DNA of 64,000 nucleotides from Motiliproteus sp036961355 (GTDB lineage: Bacteria; Pseudomonadota; Gammaproteobacteria; Pseudomonadales; Balneatricaceae): positions 62,001 through 126,000 of the forward strand of contig JBALVL010000005.1 in NCBI GenBank assembly GCA_036961355.1, given 5' to 3'. The notes beneath the pieces were generated by a model, which searched no databases, was not told the DNA's origin, and saw nothing but the letters and a program-made list of their open reading frames with translations. Every line of letters begins with the position of its first letter. The first letter of the stretch is position 1. Positions 26,010 through 35,164 of this stretch are shown here, in pieces. The position numbers and the translations under genes were made by a program.

Positions 26010-27533
26010 ATGGGTACGACACAAACGGTGATACCAATCCAGGCCATCGATGATATTTACAGCGATGTCGAACAATGGCACGTCAATGTCGGCGAAGAGA
26101 AGATCCACCCCAAGCGGATGCCCGGTCGCTGGCGCACCCTTAAGTGGTGGGCCAGCTCGGTTTGGCTGATCTATTTTTTGGGGCCTTACCTCCGCTGGGG
26201 CGATCGCCAAGCGGTGTTGATTGACCTGCCCAATCAAAAGTTTCACATATTTGGGCTGACAGTACTGCCGCAAGACCTGTGGATACTGGCGTTGATTCTA
26301 TTGTTCTTTGCCATAATGCTGGCGGTGGTCACCGCGATTGCGGGACGGGTTTTCTGTGGTTTTTTCTGCTTTCAAACCGTCTGGACCGATATCTATGTCT
26401 GGATTGAGGAGCGCTTTGAAGGCCCACCAAGGCAACGCCAGAAACTCGATGCGGCCCCCTGGACCTTCAACAAAATAAAGACAAAGACCTACAAACACGC
26501 TTTGTGGTTACTGATCGCGCTGCTAACCGGGGTCAGTTTTGTGGCCTGGTTTATGGATGCCGGTGACGCTTGGCGCGGCCTCTTTTCGTTATCCCTACCG
26601 TTAGAAGCCACCATCACCATCGGCGCCTTTGTGTTTGGCACTTACACCCTGGCAGGCTTCATGCGTGAACAAACCTGCCTGTGGCTATGTCCCTACTCGC
26701 GCATTCAGGGCGTGATGGTCGACAGCGATACCGTACTACCCGCCTACGATGTTGAGCGTGGCGAGCCACGGGGGCGGCTGCAAAAAAATGCGCCGACGAC
26801 TTTTGTGGATTCTTTCCAAGACAGCATCCAAGACGCTCTTCGAAAAAACAGCCTTCAAAGCCGTTCACAAGACCCTTCGCAAGACATTGCCTTAGGAGAC
26901 TGTATCGACTGCAACCTGTGCGTTGCCGTTTGCCCGACCGGTGTTGATATTCGCCTGGGGCAGCAGCAAGGCTGCATTACTTGCGCCTTGTGTATCGATG
27001 CTTGCGACACGGTGATGGAGAAGATCGGCAAACCCAAAGGACTGATCCGATACGACTCGCTCGATGGTCTTAACGGCCTCAAGCAGGTGGTCTGGTATAA
27101 ACGCGCCCGTGTCTGGGTCTATCTAAGTATCATGACGTTCTCGGTTGTTGCCGGTGCTTATGGACTGTCAACGCTCGATGCGCTGGATCTCAAAGTGATA
27201 CACCACCGTCAACCGATCTATGTACTGCAAAGCGACGGCTCAATTCAAAACCGTTACATGCTAAAAATTCTCAATAAAACAGATCAAATACTGCAGGCAC
27301 AGATCAGAGTTGAAGGTCCAAATGGCGCTGTTTTTCTTGGAGATCAAGTTACTGGTGCCGATGTGCCGGTCACGCTAACAGCTTCGGGCATTACCGCCCA
27401 CGAAATGTTCGTTCGTATCCCTGCGGCTGACCTTAAAACCGATCGTAGTCTGCTGCAGTTTCGGGTCACTGCGGTGGATGATCTCTCGCTTGATGCCTCA
27501 CGCGCTGGCGTCTTTATGAGTCCTTCAAAATGA
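26010..27533 (+). CDS. ccoG: CcoG/RdxA/FixG-like membrane ferredoxin
   Basis: 507 residues. About four to five membrane segments lie in the first 230 residues (including LPQDLWILALILLFFAIMLAV and GRVFCGFFCFQTVWTD), then two 4Fe-4S motifs at about 298-335 (CIDCNLCVAVCP and CITCALCIDAC), another membrane segment (YLSIMTFSVVAGAYGL) and a C-terminal Ig-like FixG domain. CcoG reduces Cu(II) for copper delivery to cbb3 oxidase; here it stands next to norE/norF instead of ccoNOPQ. Start behind GAGG. Its stop overlaps norE by four bases. Near residues 270-290 there is a Gln/Ser/Asp-rich linker. Confidence 0.9.
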   Translation: MGTTQTVIPIQAIDDIYSDVEQWHVNVGEEKIHPKRMPGRWRTLKWWASSVWLIYFLGPYLRWGDRQAVLIDLPNQKFHIFGLTVLPQDLWILALILLFFAIMLAVVTAIAGRVFCGFFCFQTVWTDIYVWIEERFEGPPRQRQKLDAAPWTFNKIKTKTYKHALWLLIALLTGVSFVAWFMDAGDAWRGLFSLSLPLEATITIGAFVFGTYTLAGFMREQTCLWLCPYSRIQGVMVDSDTVLPAYDVERGEPRGRLQKNAPTTFVDSFQDSIQDALRKNSLQSRSQDPSQDIALGDCIDCNLCVAVCPTGVDIRLGQQQGCITCALCIDACDTVMEKIGKPKGLIRYDSLDGLNGLKQVVWYKRARVWVYLSIMTFSVVAGAYGLSTLDALDLKVIHHRQPIYVLQSDGSIQNRYMLKILNKTDQILQAQIRVEGPNGAVFLGDQVTGADVPVTLTASGITAHEMFVRIPAADLKTDRSLLQFRVTAVDDLSLDASRAGVFMSPSK

Positions 27534-28168
27534 CAGACAGCGCCATCACTCTAGGGGGGACTAACCCGTCGGTCGACCAGCCCTCCCTGATAGCTCAAGC
27601 CGTTCCACCAAAAGCGGGGAGAATTCCCGGAAACGATGCAGTCTGGGTCGGCATTTACGCCGAAATGACCGAATTCGCGTTGATGTTTGTGATCTACTTT
27701 GTCGCCAAGGTGCAATATCTAACGCTGTTCGATCAGGGCCCGCAACAACTCAATACGTTGGCCGGAACGTTGAATACACTGGCATTGCTAACCAGCAGCT
27801 ACTGCGTAGCCAAAGCGATGGCTTGCATTCGAATAGACCGGCCGCAAACGGCTGCGCGCTGGCTCTATGGCACCCTCGCTTGTGCCTTGTGCTACCTGCT
27901 GGTTAAAAGTTGGGAATACCAGTGGAATACCGAACAGGGTATCGGCGTCGATACCAATATTTTCTTTACCGTTTACTACTACATGACCTTCAACCATTTT
28001 CTCCATGTTGCCTGGGGGGGCGGAGCGATTGGTTGGGCCATTTTCCAACTCAAACGCGGCGCCTATACCGCTGACAACCATGAGGGCATGGAAGCGATCG
28101 CTAGCTATTGGCATATGATCGACCTGGTGTGGATCATCATCTTCCCGCTGCTTTACGTACTGAGGTGA
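27530..28168 (+). CDS. norE: NorE-like heme-copper oxidase subunit III family protein
   Basis: 212 residues with about five membrane helices. Motifs: GNDAVWVGIYAEMTEFALMFVIYFVA, then KSWEYQWN, FNHFLHVAWGG and SYWHMIDLVWIIIFPLLY, the hallmark of subunit III/NorE proteins. NorE is an accessory protein of nitric oxide reductase that supports full activity; NorCB itself is not in this window. Its ATG overlaps the ccoG stop (ATGA), and norF follows after five bases. Confidence 0.88.
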   Translation: MTDSAITLGGTNPSVDQPSLIAQAVPPKAGRIPGNDAVWVGIYAEMTEFALMFVIYFVAKVQYLTLFDQGPQQLNTLAGTLNTLALLTSSYCVAKAMACIRIDRPQTAARWLYGTLACALCYLLVKSWEYQWNTEQGIGVDTNIFFTVYYYMTFNHFLHVAWGGGAIGWAIFQLKRGAYTADNHEGMEAIASYWHMIDLVWIIIFPLLYVLR

Positions 28169-28173
28169 CCGGC

Positions 28174-28482
28174 ATGACCACAATGTTTAAACTCAATCAG
28201 ATCAAACCTAAAACTCAAGACGCGGTGTGGCTGACGTTAATGATGCTGACGCTAGGCAATGCGCTAATTGCTGAATCGGCCGATCCCAGCTTATGGGTTA
28301 CCGTGATCATCGCCAGTTCGATCGCCATTAAAGGCCGGTTGGTGGTGGAGCGTTTTATGGAGCTGCACAACGCTCATCGCTGGATCCGTTTCACCATGAA
28401 CCTCTATTTTCTGGTGTTACCACTGATGATTGTTGCCGTATTCACGTTTCCGGAGCTGTTCGCCGATATGACACGGATATAG
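28174..28482 (+). CDS. norF: NorF-like small membrane protein (cytochrome oxidase subunit IV type)
   Basis: 102 residues, three hydrophobic helices: DAVWLTLMMLTLGNALIAES, SLWVTVIIASSIAIKGRLVV with VERFMELHNAH, and FTMNLYFLVLPLMIVAVF. This is the prokaryotic COX4/NorF pattern, and the order norE-norF is standard. NorF is needed for full nitric oxide reductase activity in Paracoccus. ATG at 28174, following GAGGTGA. Last gene of the tight run that starts at cysI. Confidence 0.82.
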   Translation: MTTMFKLNQIKPKTQDAVWLTLMMLTLGNALIAESADPSLWVTVIIASSIAIKGRLVVERFMELHNAHRWIRFTMNLYFLVLPLMIVAVFTFPELFADMTRI

Positions 28483-28560
28483 ACAGCTACACTCTAGCAG
28501 CGGTTGATGGACATGCCGGTCAGCTATGTATGGATCTATCGCGACATCGCAGCGGATGAA

Positions 28561-28712
28561 GCCGCTAGCGGCAAGCTCTCTAAGGCGTGAAGGCAGGGGC
28601 ATAAGCTCTGAGTTCATCGAACACGAAGCGATACCCGATGGCCTGACGGCAGTAATTCAGGGCGAGGCTGTAAATTTCCAAACAGTTGCCGCAGCAAATA
28701 ATTATTGGAAAT
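28561..28712. repeat. Two inverted repeats in the norF-aox gap
   Basis: A perfect 12-base palindrome GCCGCTAGCGGC lies at 28561-28572. A second inverted repeat, ATTTCCAA (28674-28681) and TTGGAAAT (28705-28712), lies 34-70 bases before aox, where an operator would be expected. No clear FNR or NsrR site is seen. The rest of 28483-28745 holds nothing recognisable. Confidence 0.35.
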
Positions 28713-28745
28713 GGATTAAATCAATAAGATAGAGAGAATTCAAAG

Positions 28746-29414
28746 ATGCCAAAACTTTCAACACCAACGCCAAAACATTATACGAATATGGATGTTGATA
28801 TTGATATCCACATCAAACCTAAAACGATCAGTGATCGGATTGCATACGGTTTTGTTAAAACATTAAGATTTTTTGCTGATACTTTTTTTGCCAAACGCTA
28901 TGGCCATAGAGCCATTGTTTTAGAAACAGTAGCCGCTGTTCCCGGTATGGTAGGGGGGCTTTGGCAGCATCTTCATGCTTTGAGAAAAATGCGTGATGAT
29001 GAAGGATGGATTCGCACACTCTTAGATGAAGCAGAAAATGAACGCATGCATCTCATGACATTTATCGAGATTGCAAAACCCACCCGTTTAGAGCGCCTGA
29101 TCATTTTGATAGTCCAGCTGTTCTTCTACAACGCCTATTTCTTCTTATACTTATTTGCACCGCGCACCGCGCACCGTATTGTCGGGTATTTTGAAGAGGA
29201 AGCCGTTTTAAGTTATACCCAATATCTCGCCGAGATCGATAAAGGAACACATGAAAACGTTCCGGCCCCAACATTAGCCATTGAATATTGGGGGTTATCA
29301 AAAGAAGCGACATTACGGGATGTTGTATTAGTCATAAGAGCCGATGAAGCGGAACATCGTAATGTTAATCATGGCTTTGTAGACGCGTTAGATCAGCGAC
29401 ATATAAGCTCTTAA
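28746..29414 (+). CDS. aox: Alternative oxidase (cyanide-insensitive ubiquinol oxidase)
   Basis: 222 residues, a di-iron ubiquinol oxidase of the inner membrane that passes electrons from quinol to oxygen without pumping protons. All iron-ligand motifs are present: LETVAAVPGM (about 59), NERMHL (about 96), FEEEAVLSYTQYL (about 148) and ADEAEHRNVNH (about 198). Bacterial members are few; in Vibrio fischeri the gene is induced by nitric oxide. The neighbouring norE/norF support a similar setting. The gene is clearly more AT-rich than its neighbours and is followed by an IS30 remnant, suggesting transfer. Confidence 0.95.
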   Translation: MPKLSTPTPKHYTNMDVDIDIHIKPKTISDRIAYGFVKTLRFFADTFFAKRYGHRAIVLETVAAVPGMVGGLWQHLHALRKMRDDEGWIRTLLDEAENERMHLMTFIEIAKPTRLERLIILIVQLFFYNAYFFLYLFAPRTAHRIVGYFEEEAVLSYTQYLAEIDKGTHENVPAPTLAIEYWGLSKEATLRDVVLVIRADEAEHRNVNHGFVDALDQRHISS

Positions 29415-29519
29415 CGAATATGTTGCAGAGATTCTTCTCTTGTAGATATTATATTCAAGAACACAGTCTGAACGCACAGATGCCATCTAAATTTTCTGAG
29501 AGGACATGATTCTGCGAAG

Positions 29520-29700
29520 TTCAGGGTCGCGAATTCAACTCGCAAGTGCGACACCCACCTATGCGGCCTGAAGTAGTTCTCGAAAGACCACTTTGGCTGC
29601 CTAAAACCCAGGCATTTCCCTAGTCTCAAATTCAATCGTTGTTCTGCTCGACGCACATTTTCATCTGTCACCAAGCGTAGATCAATGTCAATCTGCCCCA
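29520..29700 (-). pseudogene. IS30 family transposase remnant (C-terminal fragment)
   Basis: On the minus strand the reading DIDLRLVTDENVRRAEQRLN followed by LGKCLGFRQPKWSFENYF matches the end of IS30-type transposases, where FPKGTD..., ...LNNRPRKCLGF... is conserved. The catalytic DDE residues and the helix-turn-helix are absent, and RPRKCLGF has become RLGKCLGF, so it is a decayed tail. It continues in frame as part of a 134-codon open stretch (29411-29815) that has no other meaning. The rest of the 550-base gap 29415-29965 shows nothing recognisable. Confidence 0.7.
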
Positions 29701-29965
29701 CTCGGGTGATATTCGCCATTATGACAAGGATATAAGCTGCTTCACTCCTGACCCTGAAACAACCTTCAGAGTAGCTTAGGAGGCAGGGCTGCCAGCAACG
29801 CTCCATTACGACCAAACAGCTTCGCCCCCACCTTTACTATGACCGCTCACCAAGGCTACCGACATCTTCGCGACCAACGCCGCCAAAATAGCCATTATGT
29901 CGTTCGCAGGTTTCCCAATATTTGATTAGACTGAAATCACTTCTCACCACGGACGGATAATTCCG

Positions 29966-32620
29966 ATGACAAAGCGTTTACATTGCCTGGCACTATCAAT
30001 TCTGCTGTTATTACCGCTTCAAGTCTCTCACGCGCAGGATCTCTATCAAGAGGCGCTGGAGTATCAGCAGAACAATGAATCGAGTGCGGCCATCATTCAG
30101 CTAAAAAACTTACTGAGTGAACAACCCGACCATGGCAAAGGACGGCTGCTGCTGGGCACCCTCTATTTAAATAATGGTCAGTTCAGCAGCGCCGAGAAGG
30201 AACTTAAAAGAGCGCAAGAACTCAACGTTGAATCTCCCCGTTTACCGCTATTGCTGATTCGCAGTCGCTTGTCTCAAGCGCGTTCCCAAAAATCTTACCA
30301 GCGGCTATTACAGCAACTGCAAGGATTATCCCTGACAGCGCCGGAGTTGGTCACCGAACAGCTGCTGCTATCCGGACACCTGCATCTCGCCCTCAGGCAG
30401 TTTGATCAGGCTGAAGCCGCGTACCAACAAGTCGAGTCAGCGGCACCATCCTCGGAGGCCAACCTCAGTCTGGCCCGATTAGCATTGCTGAAACAGCAAC
30501 CCGATGCTGCCATCAAACGCGCCGAAGGCGAAATAGCCAACCCCGCCTATGCCACTCAGGCTTATATGGTTCAAGGCAGAGCCTACCTGCTACAACGTGA
30601 TGCACCCGCGGCACTAGCCGCCTTCAGCGAGGCGATTGCCCTTCAGCCCGGACATCCTTCGGCCATGCTTGGTAAAACACGTGCTCTGCTGCTCACCGGT
30701 AACCTTAAAGAGGCCCGCAACAGCGTTGATCAACTGCTTGAGCTGGTACCAAATTATCCCGATGCCCTGCAAATTTCAGCACGGCTTTATCTGAATGACA
30801 AACAACCTCAGCAAGCCAAAGAGATACTCGACCAGTTAAGTCAGCGATTCCCCCAACATCCCGAGATCACTTTTTTAACCGGCTATACCAACTTGCTGCT
30901 AGGCAACACAGGGCAGGCCGAAAAACTACTTTCCCGCAACCTCAGCAACTACCCTCAGCATCGCCGAACCCGCATGGCCCTCGCGCGTCATTACGCCAAT
31001 ACCGGTGAGCTGGAACAAGCACAGAAAATCCTTCAACCGCTGTTAGATGAAGATACGGTTGCTGTCGAGGTCCTGTCGCTATCCGGGGCTATCAACCTCA
31101 AGTTAGGTGATGCGGAAACAGCCACCAAACAGTTCAGGCAGGCGGTCGCTGACAACGATCAGTCGCCACTGGCTCGTCCGCTGGCTATCTCTGAGTTACT
31201 GAGCGGCGATACTGACGCGGGCATTAGCCGTCTGGAATCGCTGGCCACGGAAAATTCAAGCCTCCAGACAGACATGTTGTTATTGCGTACTTATATTAAG
31301 GAGGGAACACCGGAGAAGGCACGTGCATTACTCAAACAACGTATCACCGATACCGAAGACACCGTTGGCTATCTGCTACTGGCCGCTATGGTGGAGGTTC
31401 AACTCGAGCAACTCCCTGCGGCAGAACAACACCTGAAGGCAGCACTGGAGATAGACCCCGCTTCGGTTTCGACCATGTTGGGCATGGCTTTTCTGGAAAA
31501 CCAGAAAAACGACCCGGCAACCGCCAACGATTGGTACGACAAAGCGATCACAACCGCCCCTGGCGATATTCGACCCGTGCGAGGAAAGGTCAAAGACGCT
31601 CTGTCTTCGGGTAAGAAAGAACAAGCCGAACAGCTAGCCGCCGATTTTTATAACAACCATAAAGAGCAACTGAATGCAGCTAAGCTGTACCTGTCGGTTC
31701 TACAGAGCTTACAGCGCACAGACCAATTAAAAGAGCTATTAGGCACCGTCATCAAAACCTACCCTGACGAGCCCTCTTTTAAGCTGCAGCAAGCCAATAC
31801 CCACTTTGCCAAGAACAACTTCGATGCGGCCAGTCGCGCACTGACGCGGTTATTGGTGCAACATCCCGATTACGTCCCGGCACAGCTTGCCCAGGCTAAA
31901 TTACTGCTGTCTCAACGACGTCCCAGAGATGTATTAGCGCTGGTCGATGGCTTACCCAAGCAGGATCAGCTCCACCCTCAACTAATGCTGTTTCGGGGTG
32001 ATGCGTATCTGGCGATGGATAACGCCGAACAGGCTGTTGAGCAATACCTCGCCGCCTATGAAATACGCCCGGATTCTGAGGCGTCGGTTCGCCTGGGTCG
32101 GACCTATCTCAAAACAGCGGGTATCGATGAGGCTATTACCTTTCTGCAGCAGCACGTAATCCAACAAACACGGGATACCCCAGCGTACTCTCTGCTTGCC
32201 GGTATGCAGCTACAAAATGGCAACAAACAGCGGGCGATCAAGGTCTATGAAAAGATCACTCAGCTACAGCCCAATCACGCCGTCGCTTGGAATAACCTAG
32301 CATGGCTCTACCAGGGCCAAAATGATGAACTCGCCCTGCAAGCAGCAGAGCAAGCACATAAGCTGGCACCAAAAGCTCCCGCTATTACCGATACGCTGGG
32401 CTGGATCTTGCTGAACAAAGACCCGCAGCGAGCACTAACGCTGTTGGCAGAAGCGGCACAGCAACTGCCCAACGATGCTTCCGTTCAGTATCACTATGCC
32501 AAAGCCTTGGCCAAGAACTCACGTCAGCAGGAGGCCATCAAGATTCTCAATGATCTCAAACAAACAGATTTTGCAGAGAAAGATGAAGCACTAACCCTGC
32601 TGAGTGCTCTGGATAATTAA
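29966..32620 (+). CDS. PrsT-like TPR repeat protein, exported
   Basis: 884 residues. Signal peptide MTKRLHCLALSILLLLPLQVSHA with likely cleavage before QDLYQ, then tetratricopeptide repeats throughout (for example AAIIQLKNLLSEQPDHGKG, HGKGRLLLGTLYLNNGQ, AEKELKRAQEL). The start and length match the PEP-CTERM/exosortase-system TPR lipoprotein PrsT. Unlike PrsT it has no lipobox Cys, so it should be a soluble periplasmic protein. No exosortase or exopolysaccharide genes adjoin it. Role unknown; a scaffold for envelope or polysaccharide assembly is plausible. A very stable hairpin follows. Confidence 0.82.
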   Translation: MTKRLHCLALSILLLLPLQVSHAQDLYQEALEYQQNNESSAAIIQLKNLLSEQPDHGKGRLLLGTLYLNNGQFSSAEKELKRAQELNVESPRLPLLLIRSRLSQARSQKSYQRLLQQLQGLSLTAPELVTEQLLLSGHLHLALRQFDQAEAAYQQVESAAPSSEANLSLARLALLKQQPDAAIKRAEGEIANPAYATQAYMVQGRAYLLQRDAPAALAAFSEAIALQPGHPSAMLGKTRALLLTGNLKEARNSVDQLLELVPNYPDALQISARLYLNDKQPQQAKEILDQLSQRFPQHPEITFLTGYTNLLLGNTGQAEKLLSRNLSNYPQHRRTRMALARHYANTGELEQAQKILQPLLDEDTVAVEVLSLSGAINLKLGDAETATKQFRQAVADNDQSPLARPLAISELLSGDTDAGISRLESLATENSSLQTDMLLLRTYIKEGTPEKARALLKQRITDTEDTVGYLLLAAMVEVQLEQLPAAEQHLKAALEIDPASVSTMLGMAFLENQKNDPATANDWYDKAITTAPGDIRPVRGKVKDALSSGKKEQAEQLAADFYNNHKEQLNAAKLYLSVLQSLQRTDQLKELLGTVIKTYPDEPSFKLQQANTHFAKNNFDAASRALTRLLVQHPDYVPAQLAQAKLLLSQRRPRDVLALVDGLPKQDQLHPQLMLFRGDAYLAMDNAEQAVEQYLAAYEIRPDSEASVRLGRTYLKTAGIDEAITFLQQHVIQQTRDTPAYSLLAGMQLQNGNKQRAIKVYEKITQLQPNHAVAWNNLAWLYQGQNDELALQAAEQAHKLAPKAPAITDTLGWILLNKDPQRALTLLAEAAQQLPNDASVQYHYAKALAKNSRQQEAIKILNDLKQTDFAEKDEALTLLSALDN

Positions 32621-32635
32621 TTCATCGTCTTAAAA

Positions 32636-32673
32636 GCAGCTACCAGTCAATGTGTCACATGACTGGTAGCTGC
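32636..32673 (+). terminator. Strong hairpin after the TPR protein gene
   Basis: Arms GCAGCTACCAGTCA (32636-32649) and TGACTGGTAGCTGC (32660-32673) are perfect, and inside the loop TGTG pairs with CACA. It starts 15 bases after the stop codon. There is no T run, so it may be a Rho-assisted terminator or a 3'-end protecting stem. Confidence 0.65.
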
Positions 32674-32862
32674 CGAAATAAGCCGGTCACCAAGCTTCAG
32701 ATTAGGCTTGCCAGGTTATTAATGACCTCCCCACCAGCAGCAAGCTGTCTATGCCACTGATCACTGTGCCTCTAATGCCCTATTGAACCTTGACGCTGCG
32801 GTCTATACCTTCGTCGCTCTGGTGGGCCCATTATCGCCGCCCACCCCTGCCAGGAAACAGCT

Positions 32863-34053
32863 ATGAACGACCGGATCGAGCGCCTGAAAGTACTCAGCGC
32901 CGGCATCCTTAGCTTGGTGTTGATGCTCGGCATCGCCCGCTTTGCATACACACCAATGCTACCGCTGATGCAACAACAGACCGGACTGGGGCTGTCGGAA
33001 GGGGGCTGGCTGGCCGCTATCAACTATCTGGGTTACTTCTGCGGTGCTATCAGCGCCTCGTTAATCAGCGATCTGGTATTAAAAGACAAACTCTATCGGA
33101 TCGGCCTGATCGTAGCGGTATTAACCACCGCAGGCATGGGGCTGACCGACAACGTTTGGCTGTGGATGGCACTGCGTTTTCTAGCCGGATTAAGCAGCGC
33201 GGCCGGGATGCTGCTGGGCTCGGGGCTAATCCTCAACTGGCTGATTCGCCATGAACACCGCAGCGAGCTGGGGATCCACTTCTCGGGGGCCGGACTAGGA
33301 ATCGCACTGTGCGCTATCGTCATCGAGCTATGGCATCCTCGCTTTGATTGGAGCCAGCAATGGTTACTGCTCGCGCTATTGGGCTGCCTGATTCTGATCC
33401 CCGCCTGGCGTTGGCTACCGCCACCGGACACCAGCGCCGTTACCCGCGGCGGCGGTTCGATGCAGGACAAGCCCCCAAGCCGCGCTTTTATGCAGCTGTT
33501 TATGGCAGCCTACTTCTGCGCCGGTATCGGTTATGTGGTTAGCGTGACGTTTATTGTTGCCATTGTCGACGCCCTGCCGGGGCTGGCCGGGCAAGGTGGT
33601 TTGACCTTTATTGTGATGGGGCTGGCCGCTGCGCCCGGTTGTATCTTGATGGATCTACTGGCTCGGCGGATCGGCGATCTGAACGCACTGACCGCCGCCT
33701 TTGCCCTGCAGATTGCCGGTATTTTACTGCCCGTCATTGAACCCAGCCTAAGCTATACACTACTCGGTTCGGTGCTGTTCGGTGCCACCTTTGTCGGTAT
33801 CGTCAGCCTGGTACTGACCATGGCCGGGCGTTACTACCCGACCCGACCGGCCAAGATGATGGGGAAGATGACCCTGAGTTATGGCGTCGCCCAAATTCTG
33901 GCACCGGCGTTAACCGGGTTACTGGCCGAAAGCAGTGGCAGTTACAACGACGGTCTCTATCTGGCAGCGGCGATGATGGTGCTGGGAACGGTACTGATGC
34001 TATGCCTCAAAGCGCTAGACCGCCGTGAGCGGGCGACGCTGACCACTAACTAA
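32863..34053 (+). CDS. MFS transporter, YbfB/YjiJ family
   Basis: 396 residues, twelve predicted membrane helices. The start KVLSAGILSLVLMLGIARFAYTPMLPLMQ (in part) is the signature of the YbfB/YjiJ group, with LSEGGWLAAINYLGYFCGA and an MFS-type loop LISDLVLKDKLYRIGL after helix two. Substrate unknown. ATG at 32863 follows AGGAAA. It stands alone between the TPR gene and the convergent AEC transporter gene. Confidence 0.9.
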   Translation: MNDRIERLKVLSAGILSLVLMLGIARFAYTPMLPLMQQQTGLGLSEGGWLAAINYLGYFCGAISASLISDLVLKDKLYRIGLIVAVLTTAGMGLTDNVWLWMALRFLAGLSSAAGMLLGSGLILNWLIRHEHRSELGIHFSGAGLGIALCAIVIELWHPRFDWSQQWLLLALLGCLILIPAWRWLPPPDTSAVTRGGGSMQDKPPSRAFMQLFMAAYFCAGIGYVVSVTFIVAIVDALPGLAGQGGLTFIVMGLAAAPGCILMDLLARRIGDLNALTAAFALQIAGILLPVIEPSLSYTLLGSVLFGATFVGIVSLVLTMAGRYYPTRPAKMMGKMTLSYGVAQILAPALTGLLAESSGSYNDGLYLAAAMMVLGTVLMLCLKALDRRERATLTTN

Positions 34054-34143
34054 TGAGTATCAAGCCAAGTAAAGCAATGGAGCTTACCCTAGAGCTGAAC
34101 GTCGGAACTGATACCAGTACAGATAGTGGACCAGAGCAAAGAG

Positions 34144-35094
34144 TTACAGTAACCCCAGCCCTTTCAGCAATGTGACGCTGATGCTGGTCGTCAGCAGCGA
34201 TCCCAGCGTGGTGATGACGATGATATTGGCGGCCAGCGCAGTATTGCCGCCCATCGACCGTACCATCACATAGCTGGCGGCAGAGGTCGGTGCCGATGCC
34301 ATCAGTAGCAGCACCCCCAGTTCCATACCCCGAAAGCCCACCCAAATACCGCCAACAGTGATCATCAGTGGCACCAGTCCGAGCTTGAACAGGGCCGCTA
34401 TCAGAGCATTGGACATGTTATGCCGCAGAGCGCTGAAGTCGAGACTGGCACCGGTACACAGCAACGCCAACGGCAGCGTCATATGGGCAAAATATTCACC
34501 GGTACGAATAAATACCTGCGGTAGTTCGATATTGGCCCAGGCCACCGGTAATGCCAGTAAAATCCCCAATATCAGCGGGTTTCTGACGATCCCCAACAAC
34601 GTACCACTAAGGCCAGTATCACGTTGCAACGAACGATTCAGGGTGATTATCGATAACACGTTAAACAGGATAGTTACCAACGCCAGATACAATGAGGCCG
34701 TCACCAATCCCTCGTTCCCGTAAGCGTTGGCGCAATAAGCCAGGCCGATGATGCCCATGTTGGAGCGAAAGCCCCCCTGCACCACCACACCGCAATCACT
34801 GGCCGGCTGTACTCTGTGTTTGGCGGTCAGCTCCAATAGCAGATACGCCAACACCGTCCCAACCAAGCCGACACCGATCAAAGGCAGGTTTGCAGCTTGG
34901 TCCAGGTCAGTCTTGATGATGTTGATAAACAGTAACAACGGCAGGGTGATGTTGAACACCAGCTTGGAACCGGTTTCAACAAAGTTGTCGTTGATCATCC
35001 CTTGGCGATTAAGAATCACCCCCAACGCCAGCACCACGAAGATCGGCCCGGTGATCGAGAAAGAGAAAGCCAGCGTGTCAAAGAAATCGGTCAT
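34144..35094 (-). CDS. AEC family transporter (auxin efflux carrier type)
   Basis: 316 residues with about ten membrane helices: SITGPIFVVLALGVILNRQGM, FNITLPLLLFINIIKTDL, GFRSNMGIIGLAYC, RNPLILGILLALPV, LPLALLCTGASLDF and a C-terminal ASAPTSAASYVMVRSMGG. These match bacterial AEC permeases, some of which carry malonate or malate. Substrate here unknown. Monocistronic, 70 bases downstream of modC on the same strand, but likely separate. Confidence 0.9.
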   Translation of the reverse strand: MTDFFDTLAFSFSITGPIFVVLALGVILNRQGMINDNFVETGSKLVFNITLPLLLFINIIKTDLDQAANLPLIGVGLVGTVLAYLLLELTAKHRVQPASDCGVVVQGGFRSNMGIIGLAYCANAYGNEGLVTASLYLALVTILFNVLSIITLNRSLQRDTGLSGTLLGIVRNPLILGILLALPVAWANIELPQVFIRTGEYFAHMTLPLALLCTGASLDFSALRHNMSNALIAALFKLGLVPLMITVGGIWVGFRGMELGVLLLMASAPTSAASYVMVRSMGGNTALAANIIVITTLGSLLTTSISVTLLKGLGLL

Positions 35095-35164
35095 ACAACA
35101 GGTACGGCCTCAGTGGTCGGATAATACAATAATAGCGACGGGTAGCACGGTAAAAGCGCTGCGA

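Noticed and set aside
28526..28732. 68-codon frame between norF and aox
   Set aside because: Contains the palindrome and inverted repeats and has no protein-like pattern; more likely non-coding or a remnant.
28640..28745. NsrR or FNR site before aox
   Set aside because: Looked for AAGATGCATTT-type and TTGAT-N4-ATCAA sites, because aox is NO-induced in Vibrio. Only TGGAT-TAA-ATCAA with the wrong spacing was found.
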